Positions 49,080 to 58,443 of a stretch of 64,000 bases of DNA are shown here, piece by piece (within the stretch, counting starts at the first letter, position 1; the number at the start of each line of letters is the position of its first letter). Origin of the DNA: Bacteroidota bacterium (GTDB lineage Bacteria; Bacteroidota; Bacteroidia; AKYH767-A; 2013-40CM-41-45); the NCBI GenBank assembly GCA_016721305.1, contig JADKIH010000007.1, positions 140,157 to 204,156 on the forward strand, written 5' to 3'. The notes under the pieces are model-generated. The model made no database searches, was not told the origin of the DNA, and worked only from the letters and a program-made list of their open reading frames with translations. Both the position numbers and the translations under genes were made by a program.

Positions 49080-49434
49080 ACTGCTTTTCTTCTGAACCAC
49101 TCGGAGAATCGCTACAGTCACGATAACTTCCACAGCGTTTTTTCCAGAGATCACGCATTTTATCACGCTCTTCGGGACTCATATTTTCGAACTTGCCTTT
49201 CATTTGCATCCAGGGTGGTCCGTGATGTCCACACTTATTCTTGGGCCCAAAGAATCCGCGAAGCAGAATTCTCGACAATATCATAAGTCCTAAGGCTTGT
49301 ATATAGGTGATCACCGGTCCGTGGAATAAATCGGGGATAAGCCAATTCCAGAGCCACATAACTACTGCTCCTAAAGCTGCTACAGCTACCAGAGCAAAGA
49401 AGGCGATCTTAATAAACCATTGCTTTTTCATCAT
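49078..49434 (-). CDS. Small membrane protein with Cys/His-rich cytoplasmic or periplasmic tail, sigma-factor partner
   Basis: This 118-residue protein has two N-terminal hydrophobic segments (IAFFALVAVAALGAVVMWLW and VITYIQALGLMILSRILL). The soluble tail contains CGHHGPPW, MSPEERDKMRDLWKKRC and a further Cys. The MSPEER-K-R-W helix and Cys/His cluster resemble small proteins commonly encoded beside an ECF sigma factor in Bacteroidota. I infer a metal- or stress-sensing partner of the sigma factor 92 bp upstream, without direct proof. The stop codon is embedded in the terminator stem. Confidence 0.65.
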   Translation of the reverse strand: MMKKQWFIKIAFFALVAVAALGAVVMWLWNWLIPDLFHGPVITYIQALGLMILSRILLRGFFGPKNKCGHHGPPWMQMKGKFENMSPEERDKMRDLWKKRCGSYRDCSDSPSGSEEKQ

Positions 49435-49526
49435 TCTTAATTTTAATTGTGGATTAATTCATCCATTCTTCTTTTTCATAAAGTGGAATGGATTCCGCAG
49501 GTAGATTTTTTATTCAGTAAGAAGTC

Positions 49527-50135
49527 TTATTTCTGGTATTGTTTCCTGTCCATCAACTCATCATACAAGTACTGAAGCTTTTCTCTCAAAGCCAATACAG
49601 CATAACGTTTTCGGGACAAGAGGGTATTCATGGATTCTCCTGTTTCGTCAACCATTTCCTTAAAGCTGATTCCTTCCAGCTCGTGTTTCACAAAGACGTC
49701 TCTTTGCTCTTTCGGTAATTCATCCAGTGCTAATTCAACTGCTTCCCAGATCAGAGCCTGATCAAATTCCCTGTCGGGTGAAGCTGAACTCGAACGTAAC
49801 AAATCGTTCAGGAATAACTGGTCGTCGTCGTCACCGCCGTGATAGATCAATTGATCTTCCAACAGAACAGGTCGCTTCTTACGATAATTGTCGGTGATTT
49901 TGTTGCGGGCTACTCGAAACAACCAGGCAGCCATTTTCTCGATAGGTTGCATCATTCGGTACGACTGGGTGAGCTCAACCATGACGTCCTGGAAAATGTC
50001 TTCCGCTTCTTCCGGTTCCCGTACGCGGTTCCGAATGAAGTCGAACAGACGTTTCCCGTTTTCTCTGACGACCTGACCTATTGATTCATTCTGACTTCCC
50101 GCCATTTCTAATGCCGTTGTGATAGGAGTATCCAT
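49527..50135 (-). CDS. RNA polymerase ECF-type sigma-70 factor
   Basis: This 202-residue protein has region 2 (EEAEDIFQDVMVELTQSY, AAWLFRVARNKITDNYRKK) and region 4 (ALDELPKEQRDVFVKHELEG, SMNTLLSRKRYAVLALREKL). The long acidic linker between them includes GGDDDDQLFLNDLL. ECF sigma factors direct RNA polymerase to stress regulons and are usually held by a membrane anti-sigma factor. The only candidate next to it is the small membrane protein at 49078-49434. Transcribed divergently from cinA. Confidence 0.88.
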   Translation of the reverse strand: MDTPITTALEMAGSQNESIGQVVRENGKRLFDFIRNRVREPEEAEDIFQDVMVELTQSYRMMQPIEKMAAWLFRVARNKITDNYRKKRPVLLEDQLIYHGGDDDDQLFLNDLLRSSSASPDREFDQALIWEAVELALDELPKEQRDVFVKHELEGISFKEMVDETGESMNTLLSRKRYAVLALREKLQYLYDELMDRKQYQK

Positions 50136-50206
50136 ACTTCAGAGGTAGACGGCGACGATTCGAATTTATTTTAAACCCTCAGCACAATCAACCACTTTTT
50201 TCATCC

Positions 50207-50214
50207 TACCTTTG
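50207..50214 (+). promoter_or_regulatory. -7 element of cinA
   Basis: TACCTTTG, 24 bases before the cinA ATG, within the 103 bp divergent region shared with the sigma factor gene. Confidence 0.5.
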
Positions 50215-50238
50215 CAAAGTAAGGATAAAATAGGGACT

Positions 50239-51483
50239 ATGAAGTTTGCAGAAATTATCACCATCGGCGACGAATTGCTGATCGGACAGGTTGTGGATAC
50301 CAACAGCGCCTGGATGGGCCAAAAGCTGAATGAGATCGGAATTAAGGTCAAGCAAATCTCTTCCGTTAGCGATGATAAACAACACATAGTCACCGCTCTG
50401 AAGGAGGCTGCTTCAAGAGCTGATGTAATACTTATGACGGGTGGATTAGGTCCAACGAAAGATGACATTACAAAGAAAACGCTTGCCGAATTCTTCGATT
50501 CAACGATGGTCCTAAGCGAAGATTCATTGGCCATCATTCAGGAAATTTTCAGATCCAGAGGACGCGAAATGACAGAGCTGAATCGTCAACAGGCCATGGT
50601 GCCTGATAAGTGTAATGTGCTGTTAAACAAAAATGGAACGGCTCCGGGAATGCTCTTTGAACATGACGGCAAAATCTACATTTCCATGCCCGGCGTGCCG
50701 GAATGAAATGAAAGGGCTTATGGAAAGTGCCGTACTTCCTATTTTGAAAGAACGATTCAACCTGCCGCGAGTAGTTCACCGTACGGTGCTCACACAAGGA
50801 ATAGGAGAGTCGTTTCTGTCCGACAAAATCGAAAGCTGGGAATTAGCTCTTCCGCCACATATCAAATTGGCATATCTACCGGCAGCGGGAATGGTACGAC
50901 TCCGACTCTCAGCTTCCGGAAAAGATGAAAGTACACTGCTGAAGGAAGTGGATACCGAAGTCACAAAATTATCGTCCATTATTCATGAGTATATTTTCGG
51001 CTTTGAAAACGATACGCTTGAAGAACTTATCGGGCAATTGCTTCGTGAGAAAAAGAAAACGCTCTGTACGGCCGAAAGCTGCACCGGAGGCTACATAGCA
51101 CACAAAATTACTTCCGTAACCGGTAGCTCCGATTATTATCAGGGATCCATAGTCGCTTATGCAAACCTGCTTAAAACCGATCTGCTCAACCTTGATCCGG
51201 AAACTTAAAGAAACACGGAGCTGTTAGCAAAGAGACCGTTCAGGCTATGGCTGATTCTGCCCGAAAAGTACTGGCTTCAGATTATGCAATTGCCACTTCC
51301 GGTATTGCGGGACCCACCGGAGGATCCCCTGAAAAACCGGTCGGAACAGTCTGGATAGCTATTTCCGGAGAGTCCGGAACTGACGCCTGGAAGGTTCAAT
51401 TGGGATCTAATCGCTTGAGAGTCATTATGGAAACCTCAAATCATGCGCTGAATGGACTTCGAAAACGGCTTCTGGCGGAATGA
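50239..51483 (+). CDS. cinA: CinA family protein (competence/damage-inducible protein A), two frameshifts
   Basis: About 414 residues. The N-terminal MoCF-like domain has EIITIGDELLIGQVVDTNS and MTGGLGPTKDDITK. The C-terminal CinA domain (NMN amidohydrolase type) has LCTAESCTGGYIAHKITSV, VAYAN and ATSGIAGPTGGS. Together they recycle pyridine nucleotide by-products. I start at ATG 50239, 24 bases after the -7 box. The frame breaks near 50,703 (MPGVPE to NEMKGLMESAVLPIL) and near 51,205 (after LNLDPET, continuing LKKHGAVSKETVQ in another frame). Repaired length is normal. Confidence 0.9.
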
Positions 51484-51516
51484 ACAAGGGAATGTGTAGA
51501 AAAGTAAAAAAAGTAG

Positions 51517-51545
51517 TTGTTTATTTGTAAAAAAATGTATCTTTG
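51517..51545 (+). promoter_or_regulatory. Bacteroidota promoter of rpmB
   Basis: TTG at 51517-51519, 18 bases, then TATCTTTG at 51538-51545; the rpmB ATG is 22 bases further. Confidence 0.75.
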
Positions 51546-51567
51546 CGCCTCTTAAAAATTGAATCAA

Positions 51568-51801
51568 ATGGCACGTATTTGTGATCTGTCCGGAAAAAAA
51601 GCAATGGTAGGAAACAGTGTTTCCTTCTCAAATAAGAAAACTAAACGCAAATTCAACCCGAATCTGCAGGTTAAACGTTTCTACGTTCCTGAATTAGGTG
51701 AGTGGATCACATTGAAGGTTTCTACTTCAGCTATTCGTACCATCAATAAACTTGGTATCAGCGCAGCGATTGAAAAAGCTATCCGTAAAGGTAGCCTCTA
51801 A
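51568..51801 (+). CDS. rpmB: 50S ribosomal protein L28
   Basis: This 77-residue basic protein begins ARICDLSGKKAMVGNSVSFS and has NKKTKRKFNPNLQ, both diagnostic of L28. ATG 51568 is used because L28 begins with MARxC; the reading from 51559 adds three residues only. It has its own promoter and terminator, so it is a separate transcription unit from rpmG, which lies 1.6 kb further on with aminopeptidase P between them. Confidence 0.95.
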   Translation: MARICDLSGKKAMVGNSVSFSNKKTKRKFNPNLQVKRFYVPELGEWITLKVSTSAIRTINKLGISAAIEKAIRKGSL

Positions 51802-51826
51802 GAGCTCGTTAAATATATTTGTTGAT

Positions 51827-51858
51827 AAGCCGTCACTTGGGAGACGGCTTTTTTTTTG
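51827..51858 (+). terminator. Terminator of rpmB
   Basis: AAGCCGTC (51827-51834) pairs with GACGGCTT (51843-51850), followed by a long T run. Confidence 0.9.
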
Positions 51859-51904
51859 ACTATTTTTGAAGTGAACTTGTGATTCACACCAAAATCATTC
51901 TCTC

Positions 51905-53264
51905 ATGCTGAAGGTAAATTGATCTTCATTCTTCTTCTTCTGATATCCTTCGGATCAATTGGTCAGGATCTAAAATATTACCACTACGAGACTGATTTCT
52001 CAGTCCTTCTTTTTACACCGGCAGGCGAGAAGCACTTCGTTCTTAATGCCTGAAAATTCAGTAGCCATCATCTTTGCAAATCCTGAACGAAACCGGGTCG
52101 AACGACAACGATTATCCCTATCATCAGGATCCGGATTTTTATTATCTCACGGGCTTCACAGAGCCGAATTCGCTTTTGATAATTTCTAAAGAGAAAATTT
52201 CCTGCAATGAAGTTTCTGCCAATGAATTTCTTTTCGTCCAGAATAAAAATCCAAAGAAAGAAGTATGGACGGGCAGAAGAGCGGGTACGGAAGGAGCAAA
52301 AAGTGTTTCCGGTGTGCAGACGATTTTTTACTCATCACTCTTCGGGCCCTTATTTACGTTTCCCAAAAATTGCACTATACTTTACATGAAACTACCTTCT
52401 GGGGTTGTTGATGACAAACTAGACGCAGCCGACTTATATGATCTTGTTGAGCAGTTTAAAACAAAGTCGTTTTTCCCTCCCGAAAAAGGCGACGATTATA
52501 AATTGCGGAAAGCACTTTCAACTCTTCGTGAAGTAAAAACTCCGGAAGAAATTGCCATCATGAAAAAAAGTATCGACATCACCTGCAAAGGCCACATTCA
52601 TATGATGGAATCGGCAAAAGCGGGTATGAGCGAATACCAAATTCAGGCTGCAGGAGAATTCACTTTCGCAAATGAAGGTGCCGAAGATGTAGGCTATCCT
52701 AGTATTTGTGGAAGCCGGGAAAATTCAGTGATCTTACATTACAACTCAAACCGTCGTCCAACAGTAGCAGGTGAACTCATCCTCCTCGACATGGGCGCCG
52801 AATACCATGGCTATTCTTCCGACGTCACTCGCACCATTCCTGTGAGCGGAAAGTTTACTGAAGATCAAAAGCAGCTATATGAAATTGTACTTACCGCTCA
52901 GGAAGCAGGTATCGCCGAATGTCAGCCCGGCAACGACTTCAAAGCTCCTCACAAAGCAGCTCAAAAGGTGATCGAAGAAGGGCTCCTTCGTTTGGGCATT
53001 ATTCAGAAAAAGGAAGATTACGCAAATTACTTCATGCATGGAACTTCTCATTATTTAGGTCTTGATGTTCACGATTTGGGCAATTACGGCCCTCTAAAAG
53101 CCGGAAATGTCATCACTGTCGAACCAGGCATCTATATCCCCGAAAACAGCCCTTGCGACCCAAAATGGTGGAATATCGGCATCCGGATCGAAGATGATAT
53201 CCTCATAACCGTCGGCGGTCACGAAAACTTGTCGGCCGCAGCTCCCAGAAAACTTCCGAAATAG
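51905..53264 (+). CDS. Secreted M24 aminopeptidase P, N-terminus frameshifted
   Basis: This is a Xaa-Pro aminopeptidase of about 453 residues. The catalytic domain is intact: metal ligands in LLDMGAEYHGYSSDVTR (two Asp), MHGTSHYLGLDVHD (His), VEPGIYIP (Glu) and IRIEDD (Glu). The uninterrupted part starts near 52,098. Upstream, other frames give a signal peptide (LIFILLLLISFGSIGQ), LSPSFYTGRREALRS and MPENSVAIIFANPERNR, the usual N-terminus, with breaks near 51,913, 51,995, 52,046 and 52,098. The signal peptide indicates a periplasmic or secreted enzyme that removes N-terminal residues preceding proline. Confidence 0.85.
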
Positions 53265-53357
53265 AAGCACTCATGGCCGGAACAGGGCTTATTAACAAAT
53301 AATTCTTGAAAAGATCAGAAAATTAGGCCCAAAGGCTTTTTATTAAGGATTATTGTC

Positions 53358-53365
53358 TATATTTG
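53358..53365 (+). promoter_or_regulatory. -7 element of the rpmG unit
   Basis: TATATTTG, 60 bases before the rpmG ATG. The leader is long enough to hold a regulatory site but I see no clear structure. Confidence 0.5.
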
Positions 53366-53425
53366 CAGCCCTGTAAAAATGATCCGTAAGCCTTGCGGAT
53401 TACACAGCTTAAACCAATCATTACC

Positions 53426-53608
53426 ATGGCAAAGAAAGGTAACAGAATCCAGGTGATTCTTGAATGTACAGAGCACAAAACCAGCGGACAGCCGGGAACG
53501 TCTCGTTACATTACTACAAAAAACAAAAAGAACACAACTGAGCGTATGGAGTTGAAGAAATACAACTCTATTCTCAAGAAAATGACTGTTCACAAAGAAA
53601 TCAAATAA
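53426..53608 (+). CDS. rpmG: 50S ribosomal protein L33
   Basis: This 60-residue protein begins AKKGNRIQVILECTEHKTSG and has TSRYITTKNKKNTTERMELKK, diagnostic of L33. It keeps only one Cys, so it is the zinc-free (C-minus) type. Start ATG 53426. It is followed 26 bases later by the DUF4295 gene and then ftsY. Confidence 0.95.
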   Translation: MAKKGNRIQVILECTEHKTSGQPGTSRYITTKNKKNTTERMELKKYNSILKKMTVHKEIK

Positions 53609-53634
53609 GAACCAAATCTAGAAAGGATTAAGAT

Positions 53635-53790
53635 ATGGCAAAGAAAGTAGTGGCGACACTCAAATCAGGAAAAGGAAAAGAATTTTCTAAAGTGATCAAA
53701 ATGGTGAAGAACCAGGAAACAGGTTCATACCAATTCAAAGAAGAAGTGGTTCACAACGATCACGTGAAAGAGTTTCTTAAAGAAAAATAA
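53635..53790 (+). CDS. DUF4295 family small basic protein
   Basis: This 51-residue protein begins AKKVVATLKSGKGKEFSKVI and ends HVKEFLKEK. It matches DUF4295, a small lysine-rich protein commonly located between rpmG and ftsY in Bacteroidota. The conserved position next to ribosomal protein genes suggests a ribosome-linked role, which remains unproven. Confidence 0.85.
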   Translation: MAKKVVATLKSGKGKEFSKVIKMVKNQETGSYQFKEEVVHNDHVKEFLKEK

Positions 53791-53815
53791 GACTTTATCA
53801 TTCATGATATGATTT

Positions 53816-53846
53816 GAGCTTCTTTCTATCGAAAGGAGCTCTTTTT
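53816..53846 (+). terminator. Terminator after DUF4295
   Basis: GAGCTTCTTT (53816-53825) pairs with AAAGGAGCTC (53832-53841), with one wobble pair, followed by T5. Confidence 0.7.
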
Positions 53847-53887
53847 ATTTCATATCTTCTTGTTCAGAATACCTAAGAGAAATCAAA

Positions 53888-54856
53888 ATGGGTCTGTTTA
53901 ATTTCTTCTCCAAAGAAAAAAAGGAAAGCCTCGACAAAGGTCTCGAGAAAACAAAGACGTCTCTGTTTTCCCGTATCGCTAAAGCTGTCGTCGGAAAATC
54001 TTCCGTCGATGCAGAAGTTCTCGATAATCTGGAAGAAATTCTCGTATCATCTGATGTGGGCGTAAATACTACGCTTAAAATTATTCGTCGTCTCGAAGAT
54101 AGAGTTGCACGCGATAAATATGTCGGAACCGACGAGCTGAATAAACTTTTGAAAGATGAAATCGCTGCTTTACTCAGCGAAAACAATACGGATACAACGG
54201 AAGATTTTTCAACTCCTGCCGGCATCACTCCTTACGTGATCATGGTTGTTGGAGTAAACGGAGTCGGTAAAACAACAACGATCGGTAAACTTGCTCATCA
54301 GTTTAAGAAAAGCGGAAAATCGGTCATGCTTGGTGCTGCCGATACATTCCGTGCCGCTGCCGTTGATCAGCTCGATATCTGGAGTAAAAGAGTAGGAGTT
54401 CCAATTGTAAAACAAGCCATGGGTTCTGACCCTGCTTCTGTAGCATTCGACTCGGTTCAATCTGCCGTTGCACAGAAAGCCGATGTCTTAATCATCGACA
54501 CAGCAGGTCGTCTGCACAACAAAATCAATCTGATGAACGAGCTCACAAAAATCAAACGTGTCGTTCAGAAAGTTGTTCCGGATGCTCCACACGAAATCTT
54601 ACTTGTACTCGATGCAAGTACAGGTCAGAATGCAATCGAACAAGCTCGTCAGTTCCTACTGGCCACTGAGGTAAATGCACTCGCTTTAACCAAACTCGAT
54701 GGCACGGCTAAAGGTGGTGTCGTTATTGGTATTTCCGACGAATTCAAAATCCCTGTGAAATATATAGGCGTGGGTGAAAAGATGGAAGACTTACAGGTGT
54801 TTAACCGAATTGAATTTGTTGATTCGCTTTTTAGCAATAGCGAAGCCGGAGCATGA
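53888..54856 (+). CDS. ftsY: Signal recognition particle receptor FtsY
   Basis: This 322-residue SRP GTPase has a short basic N-terminus (FFSKEKKESLDKGLEKTK) instead of the long acidic A domain. The N domain is followed by the G domain with GVNGVGKTTTIGKLA, DTFRAAAVDQL, DTAGRLH and TKLDGTAKGG. It docks ribosome-SRP complexes at the inner membrane. The stop overlaps the rimO start (ATGA). Confidence 0.95.
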   Translation: MGLFNFFSKEKKESLDKGLEKTKTSLFSRIAKAVVGKSSVDAEVLDNLEEILVSSDVGVNTTLKIIRRLEDRVARDKYVGTDELNKLLKDEIAALLSENNTDTTEDFSTPAGITPYVIMVVGVNGVGKTTTIGKLAHQFKKSGKSVMLGAADTFRAAAVDQLDIWSKRVGVPIVKQAMGSDPASVAFDSVQSAVAQKADVLIIDTAGRLHNKINLMNELTKIKRVVQKVVPDAPHEILLVLDASTGQNAIEQARQFLLATEVNALALTKLDGTAKGGVVIGISDEFKIPVKYIGVGEKMEDLQVFNRIEFVDSLFSNSEAGA

Positions 54857-56166
54857 GAACAAAATCACTTAAGAAAAATAAAATCAATGTCGTCACTCTC
54901 GGATGCAGTAAAAATGTATTCGACAGCGAAGTCATGATGGGTCAGTTACGTGCCAATAAATTTGATGTGGTTCACGAATCAAACGAAGATGATTCGGCAA
55001 TTGTCATCATTAACACGTGCGGATTTATTGATAACGCCAAACAGGAGTCTATCGATACGATTTTACGCTTTGCAGAAGCAAAAGAAGAAGGTAAAATCGA
55101 TAAGCTTATTGTTACCGGCTGTCTGAGCGAACGCTACAAACCGGATCTGCAAAAAGAGATTACCAACGTCGATGAGTTCTTTGGAACTCGCGATCTGCCT
55201 CAGTTGCTCAAATCACTCGGCGCCGATTATAAGCACGAACTGATCGGAGAACGATTACTGACCACTCCACGACATTATGCATTTCTAAAGATCTCTGAAG
55301 GCTGCGATCGTCCTTGCTCGTTCTGTGCCATTCCTTTAATGCGTGGTGCACACAAAAGCACACCTATAGAGGAATTGGTCAGCCAGGCCGAACAACTCGC
55401 ATCAAAAGGAGTAAAGGAGTTAATTTTAATCGCGCAAGATCTTACTTATTACGGTCTCGATATTTACAAGAAAAGAAATCTGGCCGAATTGCTTCAACGT
55501 CTTTCTGATGTCAACGGCATCGAATGGATTCGCCTGCATTACGCATTCCCTTCCGGATTTCCGATGGATGTTCTCGATGTGATGAATGAACGTTCAAATA
55601 TTTGCAAATACCTCGATATGCCATTGCAGCATATTTCAAACAGTATGCTCAAAAGTATGCGTCGTGGTACAACATCTGAAAAAACAAACGAGTTGATTGC
55701 TGAAATCCGCCGTCGTGTTCCGGGTATTGCTTTGCGTACTACTCTCATTGCCGGATATCCGGGCGAAACGGAAGAAGACTTTTTACAAATGAAGGAGTGG
55801 GTTCAACAATCACGCTTCGATCGTTTGGGCATTTTTGCTTACTCACACGAGGAAAATACACATGCGTTCGAACTCGAAGATGATGTTTCCGACGACGTAA
55901 AACGTGAGCGCGCCGCTGAAATCATGGATATTCAACAAGGGATTTCGGCAGAGATCAATCAGGAAAAAATCGGCAAAACTTTCAAAGTACTTATTGACCG
56001 AAAGGAAGGAAATTACTTTATCGGTCGTACCGAATTCGATTCACCCGAAGTGGATAATGAAGTATTACTTGATGCAACAAGTAATTATGTTCGAATCGGG
56101 GATTTCGTAAATGTCCAAATTGAGACTGCCGAAGAGTTCGATCTTTTTGGAAAAGTAGTTTCGTAA
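54853..56166 (+). CDS. rimO: Ribosomal protein S12 methylthiotransferase RimO
   Basis: This 437-residue radical-SAM enzyme thiomethylates the conserved Asp of ribosomal protein S12. The N-terminal cluster domain has VVTLGCSKNVFDSEVMMGQL and VTGCLSERYK. The radical-SAM cysteines are in CDRPCSFCAIPLMRG. A TRAM domain ends the protein. The ATG overlaps the ftsY stop codon, so the genes are translationally coupled. The frame is intact. Confidence 0.95.
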   Translation: MRTKSLKKNKINVVTLGCSKNVFDSEVMMGQLRANKFDVVHESNEDDSAIVIINTCGFIDNAKQESIDTILRFAEAKEEGKIDKLIVTGCLSERYKPDLQKEITNVDEFFGTRDLPQLLKSLGADYKHELIGERLLTTPRHYAFLKISEGCDRPCSFCAIPLMRGAHKSTPIEELVSQAEQLASKGVKELILIAQDLTYYGLDIYKKRNLAELLQRLSDVNGIEWIRLHYAFPSGFPMDVLDVMNERSNICKYLDMPLQHISNSMLKSMRRGTTSEKTNELIAEIRRRVPGIALRTTLIAGYPGETEEDFLQMKEWVQQSRFDRLGIFAYSHEENTHAFELEDDVSDDVKRERAAEIMDIQQGISAEINQEKIGKTFKVLIDRKEGNYFIGRTEFDSPEVDNEVLLDATSNYVRIGDFVNVQIETAEEFDLFGKVVS

Positions 56167-56471
56167 GAAATTACCGGATCAATGTAGCATGGACTTCTGA
56201 CAAACTCATCAACAGTTCCATCTTCATACTCAACTTTGATTCTCACTTTAGAACCGGAGCGATAGTTTTGGATAATCACCGACTTCTTATCTTCCGAAAG
56301 TCTGCCCTGAATAGGGAGGAAGTCTTTTTCATACATGATATATCGAATCTCCTTAGCCGGATGTTCAAGGTGAATCTGAAATTCCTTTGGCTGAACCTGT
56401 GATGAATCCTTCTGCGCAAAAGCACAGAACGAAAGAGCAGATAAGAATATAACCAGAAATAGATTTCTCAT
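56085..56471 (-). CDS. Small exported protein of unknown function
   Basis: This 128-residue protein has a signal peptide (FLVIFLSALSFCAFA). A beta-rich body follows, containing PAKEIRYIMYEKDFLPIQG and SGSKVRIKVEYEDGTVDEFVRSPCYIDPVI. I do not recognise the family. The reading frame runs 82 bases into the convergent rimO gene. A frameshift near the PVI residues would end it at about 56,175 instead, and given how common frame breaks are here I regard the last 27 residues as doubtful. Confidence 0.6.
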   Translation of the reverse strand: MRNLFLVIFLSALSFCAFAQKDSSQVQPKEFQIHLEHPAKEIRYIMYEKDFLPIQGRLSEDKKSVIIQNYRSGSKVRIKVEYEDGTVDEFVRSPCYIDPVISYETTFPKRSNSSAVSIWTFTKSPIRT

Positions 56472-56481
56472 ATTGAAAGGT

Positions 56482-56514
56482 AAAAAAAAAGGAAGCCCGT
56501 GTGAGCTTCCTTTT
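56482..56514 (-). terminator. Terminator of the T9SS protein gene at 56540
   Basis: A 10 bp stem, AAAAGGAAGC (56487-56496) with GCTTCCTTTT (56505-56514), then a T run on the minus strand. Confidence 0.8.
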
Positions 56515-56539
56515 AGAATTTTATTAGCCGAAAATCGGA

Positions 56540-57560
56540 TTAGTGCTGAACAACAAATGAACCACCGTAAGTACGATTACCCGATGCAACTTCGAAATGA
56601 TAAGTTCCATTCGGAAGATCAGACACTGAAACCGGGGCATTTGCCGTGTTTGCATCGTATGAACGAACTAGCTTACCATTTGCATTGAAAATACGGATAG
56701 ATGAAGCATTCGACAAGTCACTCAAATCAAAGTTGAGATTTGCTGCGGCAGGATTTGGAAACACACTCATCGGCTTTACTGATGGTGTATTCGCAATTCC
56801 ATTATAAGAAGCAATAAAGTATGTTGATGAAGTCGTTGTCGTTCCTAAACTATCGGCTTGAATACCTAAAACATAAACCGGATCATGTCCCGGAGCCATA
56901 TAAAGGTAGTTCACAACTTGAGAAGCTCCTGATGAAAATGGCATGTAACTGCCTGTACCGAATAAATCAACAGAAATAGAATCGTAGGTTAAAACAGTTT
57001 CTTTTACTCTGAGAACATTGTTGAAAGTATTACCGGGTAACTGAATTGTACCCGTTCCATCTGCCTCAAAATTTTCAAACAAACTGATTCGTACGCGTGC
57101 ATTATATGTCAGATAAACAGTGTCGATCTGAATGTATGCATAGTTTCAAGCGAGTTGAACCATAAGAGAATGGAATTGGAAAATAAAGTGAAGGTGAATT
57201 GTATGCAAAAACAGTAGTTGGGTTTGCGATACCATCAACATAGAATCCATTTGAATTTCCATGGAAGTAGGAGTAATCCGTATTCCATGGTTTGTGTCCC
57301 GACAAAGTTGAGTTCGGAAAACTCGATACGTAAGGCGTTCCTGCTGCATCACCGAATCCTAATGTATCTGTAGCCAGATTAATAAGTCCGGTGTAATCCC
57401 ATGTTTGTCCGGTTCCCCCGGCAAGCATGCTAGTAGAGTAAGTAGAGTCTGTTCCCATCAACCAAGCCTGGCCTGAATAAGGGAGATCAGAAGATGTCAC
57501 CGTCTGAGAGAATCCTGCAAGCGGTAAAATTGATAAGAGAAGTAAGTAGATTTTTTTCAT
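56540..57560 (-). CDS. T9SS type A sorting-domain protein, one frameshift
   Basis: About 340 residues. It starts at ATG 57560 with signal peptide KKIYLLLLSILPLAGFSQ. The middle is beta-rich with Ser/Thr and Gly and no recognised domain. The C-terminal sorting domain is FPNPAAANLNFDLSDLS ... LPNGTYHFEVASG. The frame breaks near 57,145: TRLKLCIHSDRH in one frame should read Y-A-Y-I-Q-I-D-T-V-Y-L-T-Y in another, leading to ISLFENFEADGTGTI. Similar Bacteroidota proteins have no known function. Confidence 0.75.
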
Positions 57561-57618
57561 TTGAATTTGAATTGGTATTAGGCACGGTAAAAGTACGCTC
57601 TCTGAGCATACGAAAAAC

Positions 57619-57646
57619 AAAAAAGCCCCAGAGAGGGGCTTTTTTA
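57619..57646 (-). terminator. Terminator of lolA
   Basis: AGCCCC (57624-57629) pairs with GGGGCT (57635-57640), flanked by an A run and a T run, just after the lolA stop. Confidence 0.8.
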
Positions 57647-57671
57647 AGATTTCTTTAAGATTCGTTCATAA

Positions 57672-58316
57672 TTAACGCAAATCAACAACTTCTGCGCCCG
57701 GATACTTAGCAGCCGAATACACGTAGATTGCTTCGTCACCGGCACCGTCAGCGGTAAGCTTATCAACGTTGATCGTTTGGATACCGCCATTTTTATCCAT
57801 CAACTTAGCAGAAGCAATCATCTTGTCTTTTTTGTTGATCATTAATTTGACCTTAAAAATATTCTTGTTTTTAGCGTCAATCGGAACTAATTCCACTTGC
57901 TGATAAACAATGCCTTTTTCAGTAACCTCGCCTGTGAACTTCGAAAGCCATCCCTTTTCATACATCGTAAAAATGTTGGTTGGAGAGATCGTATTATCGT
58001 CGGTTTTCTGATTGTCAATTTGTACTTCATTGGCATCCTTTACGAATGTCCAGCGAGTTTTACCATCGCAGATTACATCTTGTCCGGCAATCTCAAGCTT
58101 GTATTTACTTCCTTTCAAATAGAGATTACCCTTTTGAACTTCCTTCGTTTTATTTTTTGGATTTTCAACGGTAATCGTGAAAGCAGCTTTCAACGACTTA
58201 AACGATTTGAATTTCGCACTTACTCCTTTGAGAATTTCCTGTGCCTTTTGATCGGTCTGAGCATAAAAAAATGCAGGAGCCAAAAGAAGGAGGAAGAGAG
58301 CTATTTTAGTTTTCAT
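57672..58316 (-). CDS. lolA: Outer membrane lipoprotein carrier protein LolA
   Basis: This 214-residue periplasmic protein has a signal peptide (IALFLLLLAPAFFYA). The LolA core has FKSFKSLKAAFTITVEN, then KGNLYLKGSKYKLEIAG and ISPTNIFTMYEKGW. It escorts lipoproteins from the LolCDE complex to the outer membrane. It lies 128 bp downstream of ftsK on the same strand, as in many Bacteroidota. The frame is intact. Confidence 0.92.
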   Translation of the reverse strand: MKTKIALFLLLLAPAFFYAQTDQKAQEILKGVSAKFKSFKSLKAAFTITVENPKNKTKEVQKGNLYLKGSKYKLEIAGQDVICDGKTRWTFVKDANEVQIDNQKTDDNTISPTNIFTMYEKGWLSKFTGEVTEKGIVYQQVELVPIDAKNKNIFKVKLMINKKDKMIASAKLMDKNGGIQTINVDKLTADGAGDEAIYVYSAAKYPGAEVVDLR

Positions 58317-58443
58317 TGATGTGCTTTAGGTAAAAACGAGTGCGAATTTAGAATTTTAGCAGGTCTTAACAAATAGTGTTCCATTGTGCTTTCTTAACTA
58401 TGAAAAACACAATGGAACACTAGATTAACGATCTGATTTCTAG

